From assembly GCA_002684755.1 (NCBI GenBank), contig NYVS01000107.1, positions 18,485 through 28,154 of the forward strand: DNA of 9,670 nucleotides. Direction: 5' to 3'. Each line of letters begins with the position of its first letter. Position 1 is the stretch's first letter. A program made the translations under genes and the position numbers. Of this stretch, positions 6,511 to 9,670 are shown one piece after another. Source of the DNA: Phycisphaerae bacterium (lineage in GTDB: Bacteria; Planctomycetota; Phycisphaerae; Phycisphaerales; SM1A02). The notes beneath the pieces are model-generated. The model ran no database searches and was not told the origin of the DNA. It saw nothing but the letters and a program-made list of their open reading frames with translations.

Positions 6511-8020
6511 TACCCCGCCCTTCGCCGGAACGCTGGAGGACGCCTCGCGTTCCCTCGAAACGGCGCGAGTGGATGGCGATCGGCGCGAAACCGGCGCGAC
6601 CGAGTCCGCGGATCCTGCGCGACCATCGAACATCGAGGCCGCGGATCGAAACACCGAGGACGAGCGATCGACGTCGTCTTCGGGCGAATCCACCGACCGG
6701 ACGCTCGGGGATGAGGACTCGGATCCATCGCCGGTCGAGTTGGAATCAGGATCGATTCCGAACCCGGGCGACCAGTCCGACCCCGTCGATGTCGTGGCGT
6801 CCGGCCCGGCGACGCTCGCGGGCAGGATCGATTCCACCTCCGTGCTCACGGCGGGCGGCGGTGGAGCCGGAGCTCCCGGTGAGACCGGATCGTCGCATCC
6901 GGGTGGAACCGACGGACAGGATCGAGGGATGGAAGCCGGACGGATCACGACGCCGGGCATGGGCGTCGCGGCGAAGGTCGGATCGAACACCGGTCTGCCC
7001 GATCCGTCGACCGCTTCCGGACAGGGCATGGCCGCCGCGACCAAACTGGCCGGCCCGATCAATCAGACCACCGCGACCGCAGCGGCCTCCGCGAGCGGTG
7101 CGGTCCGATCGACGACCGATCAACGAGCCGTGACCCGGACCGATTCGAACGGCGCGGCGGCAGCCACGACATCGGTCGGTGATGGAACGGGTGCGAAGGC
7201 GATTCCGGAAGGCATGCGGGTCCTGGATCCGGCGGCCACCGCCGCGATCGATCCGCGATCGCGGGGAGGGGTGAACGGGAAGCCGGAGCCGCGACCACCG
7301 GCCGGCACCGCCGTCGCCCGCGCCGCCGAAATGAACACCGAACTTCGAAACGCCCGTGCCGACGGGGACGCGAGCAACGGCGTCAGGTCGACGAATGTCC
7401 CGGGATCGACGGCCGTCGCCGCGGTCGGATCGATTTCGGCCACCGCCGGCGTCGCGGGGCCGAGCCCCACGGGGCCGGACGCGCAGTCCCTGCCGACCGG
7501 ACCGGCGTCGGTTGCGCCGGTCGAGGCGAACGCGGAATCGGGACGCACCCTCGGAGGCGTCGCGCGAGGCCTTCAGGCGCTGACCTCCCAACGCGGCGGA
7601 ACCCTCGTGATGCGACTGGATCCCGGAAATCTCGGCCAGGTCCGGATGGAGATGAGTCTCGATGCGGGTCGGGTGCAGGTGGTCCTCGCGGCCGCCGGAG
7701 ACGCGGCACGCGGGTTGCTTCGAGAGAACCTGGGTGTGTTGCGACATGCCCTCGAGGATCGCGGCTTCGCGGTCGAGCGACTCACGGTCGAGTCGACGGC
7801 CCGAACCACCGCGGACTCGTCCGGGCCACGCGGGGATTCCCGCGGCGACGGGCAGGATGCCCGAAACGGCCAGGGATCGTCCGACCGGCAGGATGCCTCG
7901 GACGAACGAAGTCGGGGACGACGCGACGACGCGACGCACCGACGGTCGGAACGGAACCGGTCCGAATCGGACCGCTTCCAGGAGGTGCTCGCCGGTTCCG
8001 GCGGGACCTCGAACGAGTGA
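6443..8020 (+). CDS. fliK: Flagellar hook-length control protein FliK
   Basis: FliK is a secreted ruler that measures hook length and switches export from hook to filament subunits. With the start at 6443 the product has 525 residues. Residues 1-370 are low complexity, rich in Pro, Ser, Thr, Gly, Asp and Ala, as expected for the unstructured ruler part. The globular switch domain (Flg_hook) lies at about 377-451: it has the motif LDPGNLGQV at 392-400, then a strand pair (AGRVQVVLAAA) and the helix LLRENLGVLRHALEDRG, all matching the family. A highly charged Arg/Asp/Ser-rich tail of about 74 residues follows. The frame stays open upstream to 5870, but that part is Ser/Arg-rich nonsense lying over the previous gene in another frame, so I reject it. 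The gene overlaps its upstream neighbour by 68 bp, which suggests translational coupling. Confidence 0.92.
   Translation: MQAMPIQPAIQPPTPPEADSRPDTPPFAGTLEDASRSLETARVDGDRRETGATESADPARPSNIEAADRNTEDERSTSSSGESTDRTLGDEDSDPSPVELESGSIPNPGDQSDPVDVVASGPATLAGRIDSTSVLTAGGGGAGAPGETGSSHPGGTDGQDRGMEAGRITTPGMGVAAKVGSNTGLPDPSTASGQGMAAATKLAGPINQTTATAAASASGAVRSTTDQRAVTRTDSNGAAAATTSVGDGTGAKAIPEGMRVLDPAATAAIDPRSRGGVNGKPEPRPPAGTAVARAAEMNTELRNARADGDASNGVRSTNVPGSTAVAAVGSISATAGVAGPSPTGPDAQSLPTGPASVAPVEANAESGRTLGGVARGLQALTSQRGGTLVMRLDPGNLGQVRMEMSLDAGRVQVVLAAAGDAARGLLRENLGVLRHALEDRGFAVERLTVESTARTTADSSGPRGDSRGDGQDARNGQGSSDRQDASDERSRGRRDDATHRRSERNRSESDRFQEVLAGSGGTSNE
7982..8010 (+). promoter_or_regulatory. Stem-loop at the 3' end of fliK, upstream of flgD
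   Basis: Bases 7982-7986 (GAGGT) pair with 8006-8010 (ACCTC). After a bulged G at 7987, bases 7988-7994 pair with 7999-8005 (one T-G wobble) around the loop GTTC at 7995-7998. That is 12 pairs ending 7 bases before the fliK stop and 15 bases before the flgD ribosome site. No T run follows. It could influence flgD translation or mRNA decay. It also lies in coding sequence of high G+C, where such pairing can arise by chance. Confidence 0.4.
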
Positions 8021-8038
8021 GTCACGGAGGTTTCTTCC

Positions 8039-8458
8039 ATGAGTGCGATTCCATCGGCAGCATCGAGCGTGGCGGGCAACTCCGGCGCCAATCGATTCAA
8101 CGAGATGTCCTCCGAGGACTTCATGCAGATCATCTTCACGGAACTGCAGCAGCAGGATCCGTTCGAGCCCAACGACTCCTCCGCGCTGCTCGACCAGTTG
8201 AACTCGATCCGTCAGATCGAATCCGACATCTCGATGACCGAGAAGCTCGAGAACATCGTCTTCCAGAACCAGCTCTCCTCCGCGGGCAACCTGCTCGGCA
8301 AGACCGTGCAGGGAATTCTGCCGACCGGTGATCGAACCGCGGGATCGGTGCTGTCCGTGCTTCGCGAGGGTGACTCCGTGTCGCTCGAACTGAGCAGCGG
8401 CTACCTCCTCCCGATGGACAACGTCGAGATCATCGTCGACCCCAGCACGCTCCCCTGA
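8039..8458 (+). CDS. flgD: Flagellar hook assembly protein FlgD, short form (hook cap)
   Basis: FlgD forms the temporary cap under which hook subunits polymerise. The 139-residue product carries the conserved N-terminal region: EDFMQIIFTELQQQDPFEP (about 26-44, with the family's QxQDPxxP core), a helix containing LLDQLNSIRQIESD (50-63), and the later LLGKTVQG (85-92). After a short C-terminal beta region it ends at residue 139. It therefore lacks the Tudor/fibronectin-like beta domains of the longer enterobacterial FlgD (about 230 residues), but it is close to the length of the short Bacillus form as I recall it. The ATG has a strong GGAGG (8026-8030) 8 bases upstream. It lies 18 bp after fliK, whose product it works with in hook completion. 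Confidence 0.93.
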   Translation: MSAIPSAASSVAGNSGANRFNEMSSEDFMQIIFTELQQQDPFEPNDSSALLDQLNSIRQIESDISMTEKLENIVFQNQLSSAGNLLGKTVQGILPTGDRTAGSVLSVLREGDSVSLELSSGYLLPMDNVEIIVDPSTLP

Positions 8459-8489
8459 TCCTCGTTCGATCCTCCTCCGATCCACTCCC
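8457..8489 (+). repeat. Three imperfect 11-bp tandem repeats after flgD
   Basis: Three 11-mers follow directly: GATCCTCGTTC (8457-8467), GATCCTCCTCC (8468-8478) and GATCCACTCCC (8479-8489). The first begins inside the flgD stop codon. The GATCC cores repeat at exactly 11 bp, about one helical turn. They fill roughly half of the 64-bp gap between flgD and the next gene. A regulatory role is possible but unproven. Confidence 0.55.
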
Positions 8490-8522
8490 GAGCCGCATCG
8501 GGCACCACCGGAACATCCGCAC

Positions 8523-9044
8523 GTGAACATCGATCCCCGACAACTTCTTCGACGACTCGAACCGGCGGTCCGACCCGCCGGGATCGGCTCGGCGGAAGGT
8601 CGGGCGTCGGTCGAGACCGCGGACTTCGACGATCTCCTCGCCCGCGCCGCCGACGGCGAGTTCGCGAGCGGTCGTTCGATCGACCAGGCCCGCCTCGAGG
8701 AGCCGGTCGAGGATCGGTTCGCCGAGCGTCTCGCCGGCATCGCCGACGCCGCGGAGGCCGCGGGCTACGAGCGGGTGCTCGTGATCGCCGAGGATCGACC
8801 GCTGCTGCTCGAGGTCGCGGAACGCCGGATCGACGGCGAGCTCGCGGCCGACGACGCCTCTTCCACGCCGCTGCTTCCCATCGACGCCGCGGTCCGGCTC
8901 GGCGGCGACGCCGAGGCCACGCCGACCAGCGCCACCGGGCCGGTCGCCACCAGTCTTCCCACCGGGATCGTCGAGGCGCTCGAACACGCCTCCACCGGTC
9001 CGGAATCCGAATCCCCGTCCATCACACGCGACGACGCGGCCTGA
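8523..9044 (+). CDS. Small flagellar-operon protein between flgD and flgE, divergent TIGR02530-like
   Basis: A 173-residue acidic, Ala-rich protein with no signal peptide or membrane helix. Residues about 65-126 form the part that looks structured: a helix (RFAERLAGIADAAEAAG), a strand-like segment (RVLVIAEDRPLLLEVAERRI), and then PIDAAV at 119-124. This pattern resembles the uncharacterised 'flagellar operon protein' family (TIGR02530, Flagellar_put) that lies between flgD and flgE in Bacillus and others, whose members read roughly '..A.AKGS...LVL.DD.ALIVSV.NRTVI... FTNIDSAV'. The residues either side (1-64 and 127-173) look disordered. I propose the family from position plus this pattern; sequence identity is low. 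The start is GTG at 8523 with no good ribosome site (only a weak GGA near 8510-8512), so the start is less certain. The function of the family is unknown; hook assembly is the likely area. Confidence 0.7.
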   Translation: MNIDPRQLLRRLEPAVRPAGIGSAEGRASVETADFDDLLARAADGEFASGRSIDQARLEEPVEDRFAERLAGIADAAEAAGYERVLVIAEDRPLLLEVAERRIDGELAADDASSTPLLPIDAAVRLGGDAEATPTSATGPVATSLPTGIVEALEHASTGPESESPSITRDDAA

Positions 9045-9071
9045 GCCGCCGAGCGAGTCCAGGAGTCCGAC

Positions 9072-9670
9072 ATGGCATCCACCACCGCACTCTTCACCGG
9101 TCTTTCCGGTCTCACCAGCAACTCGCGTCGCCTCGACGTGATCGGTAACAACATCGCCAACGTCAATACGACGGCCTACAAGTCGAACCGCATGACGTTC
9201 GCGCCGACCTTCAGTCGCAACTTCTCGCTCGGCACGGCCCCCGGAGACGCGACCGGCGGAAGCAACCCGGGCCAGATCGGTCTCGGCGTGACCATCGGCG
9301 GCACCCAGCGCAACTTCACCAACGGTGCGATCGGGGTCACCGGTGTCGCCACCGATCTCGCGATCGAGGGTGACGGCTTCTTCATCGTGAACCAGGCGGG
9401 TTCGCGGTACTTCACCCGGTCGGGCGGCTTCATCCGCAATCCCGAGAACGACCTGATGACCCAGTCCGGGGCGAAGGTCATGGGCTACGCGGTCGACGAC
9501 CAGTTCAACATCGTCGAGGGCAACCTCGCGGAACTGAACATCCCGGTGGGCACGCTCACCCTCGCCGAGCAGACCAGCAACGTGATCTTCAACGGCAATC
9601 TGAACGCCTCGGGGGAGATCGCCACCACCGGTTCGGTGCACGAGACCCGAGCCTTCTACACGGATGCGGG
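9072..9670 (+). CDS. flgE: Flagellar hook protein FlgE (N-terminal part)
   Basis: FlgE polymerises into the hook, the universal joint between basal body and filament; it is exported by the system encoded upstream. The frame is open from the ATG at 9072 to the window end, giving 199 complete codons and no stop. The N-terminal D0 region has the axial-protein motif LDVIGNNIANVNTTAYKS (21-38). It is followed by GQIGLGVTIGG (67-77), the typical TDLAIEGDGFFIV (94-106) and TRSGGFIRN (115-123), all characteristic of the flgE/flgG rod-hook family. Hook identity rather than rod (FlgF/FlgG) is inferred from the preceding flgD and from the TFAPTFSRNFSLGTAP stretch (about 42-57), which I associate with planctomycete hook proteins. 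A strong AGGAG (9061-9065) lies 6 bases before the start. The C-terminal part is outside the window. Confidence 0.93.
   Translation, partial: MASTTALFTGLSGLTSNSRRLDVIGNNIANVNTTAYKSNRMTFAPTFSRNFSLGTAPGDATGGSNPGQIGLGVTIGGTQRNFTNGAIGVTGVATDLAIEGDGFFIVNQAGSRYFTRSGGFIRNPENDLMTQSGAKVMGYAVDDQFNIVEGNLAELNIPVGTLTLAEQTSNVIFNGNLNASGEIATTGSVHETRAFYTDA

Noticed and set aside
8487..8502. Possible terminator hairpin after flgD (CCCGA paired with TCGGG)
   Set aside because: Only five pairs, a six-base loop and no T run; too weak to call as a terminator.
6746..8740. A 664-codon open frame on the minus strand spanning fliK, flgD and the start of the next gene
   Set aside because: Arg/Gly/Ser-rich with no domain, crossing three + strand genes; stop codons are simply rare in this frame at high G+C.
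8430..9641. A 403-codon minus-strand frame opposite the small gene and flgE
   Set aside because: Mirror of conserved flgE codons; Gly/Asp/Arg-rich composition and no motif.

Overview
The window is a stretch of a flagellar basal body and export operon, read entirely on the + strand. The order is fliE (3' end only), fliF, fliG, fliH, fliI, fliJ, a ylxF/motE-like gene, fliK, flgD, a small divergent flagellar-operon gene, and flgE (5' end only). No gene looks foreign, and there are no RNA genes, mobile elements or CRISPR arrays. Base composition is uniformly high in G+C, and every track of long minus-strand or off-frame ORF looks like a codon-bias shadow.

Organism: the high G+C, the retention of a ylxF/motE-like gene between fliJ and fliK and a small gene between flgD and flgE, and the N-terminal sequence of the hook protein (an 'SLGTAP..GGSNP' stretch after the rod-type motif) suggest a flagellated planctomycete, perhaps of the Phycisphaerae. 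This is an inference from recalled sequence patterns, not a search result.

Layout: 1-189 is the end of fliE. A 121-bp gap (190-310) contains a strong stem-loop. From 311 to 8458 the genes are packed: gaps are 15-25 bp, or genes overlap (fliH/fliI by 4 bp, fliJ/ylxF-like by 1 bp, ylxF-like/fliK by 68 bp), as expected for one polycistronic, translationally coupled message. A 64-bp gap (8459-8522) after flgD holds three imperfect 11-bp repeats. The small gene follows at 8523-9044, then flgE from 9072 past the window end.

How the genes work together: FliE joins the MS ring to the rod. FliF forms the MS ring and its C-terminal tail holds FliG, the torque-generating rotor protein. FliH, FliI and FliJ are the soluble ATPase complex of the flagellar type III export gate. 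The ylxF/MotE-like membrane protein probably has an accessory role at the motor or export apparatus. FliK is the hook-length ruler and export switch, FlgD is the hook cap scaffold, and FlgE is the hook subunit.

Most of this is a canonical flagellar operon. The points worth a second look are the small gene between flgD and flgE (a divergent member of a poorly characterised flagellar family), the two stem-loops near gene junctions, the 68-bp overlap that fixes the fliK start, the phased 11-bp repeats, and the unusual tails of FliK and FliH.
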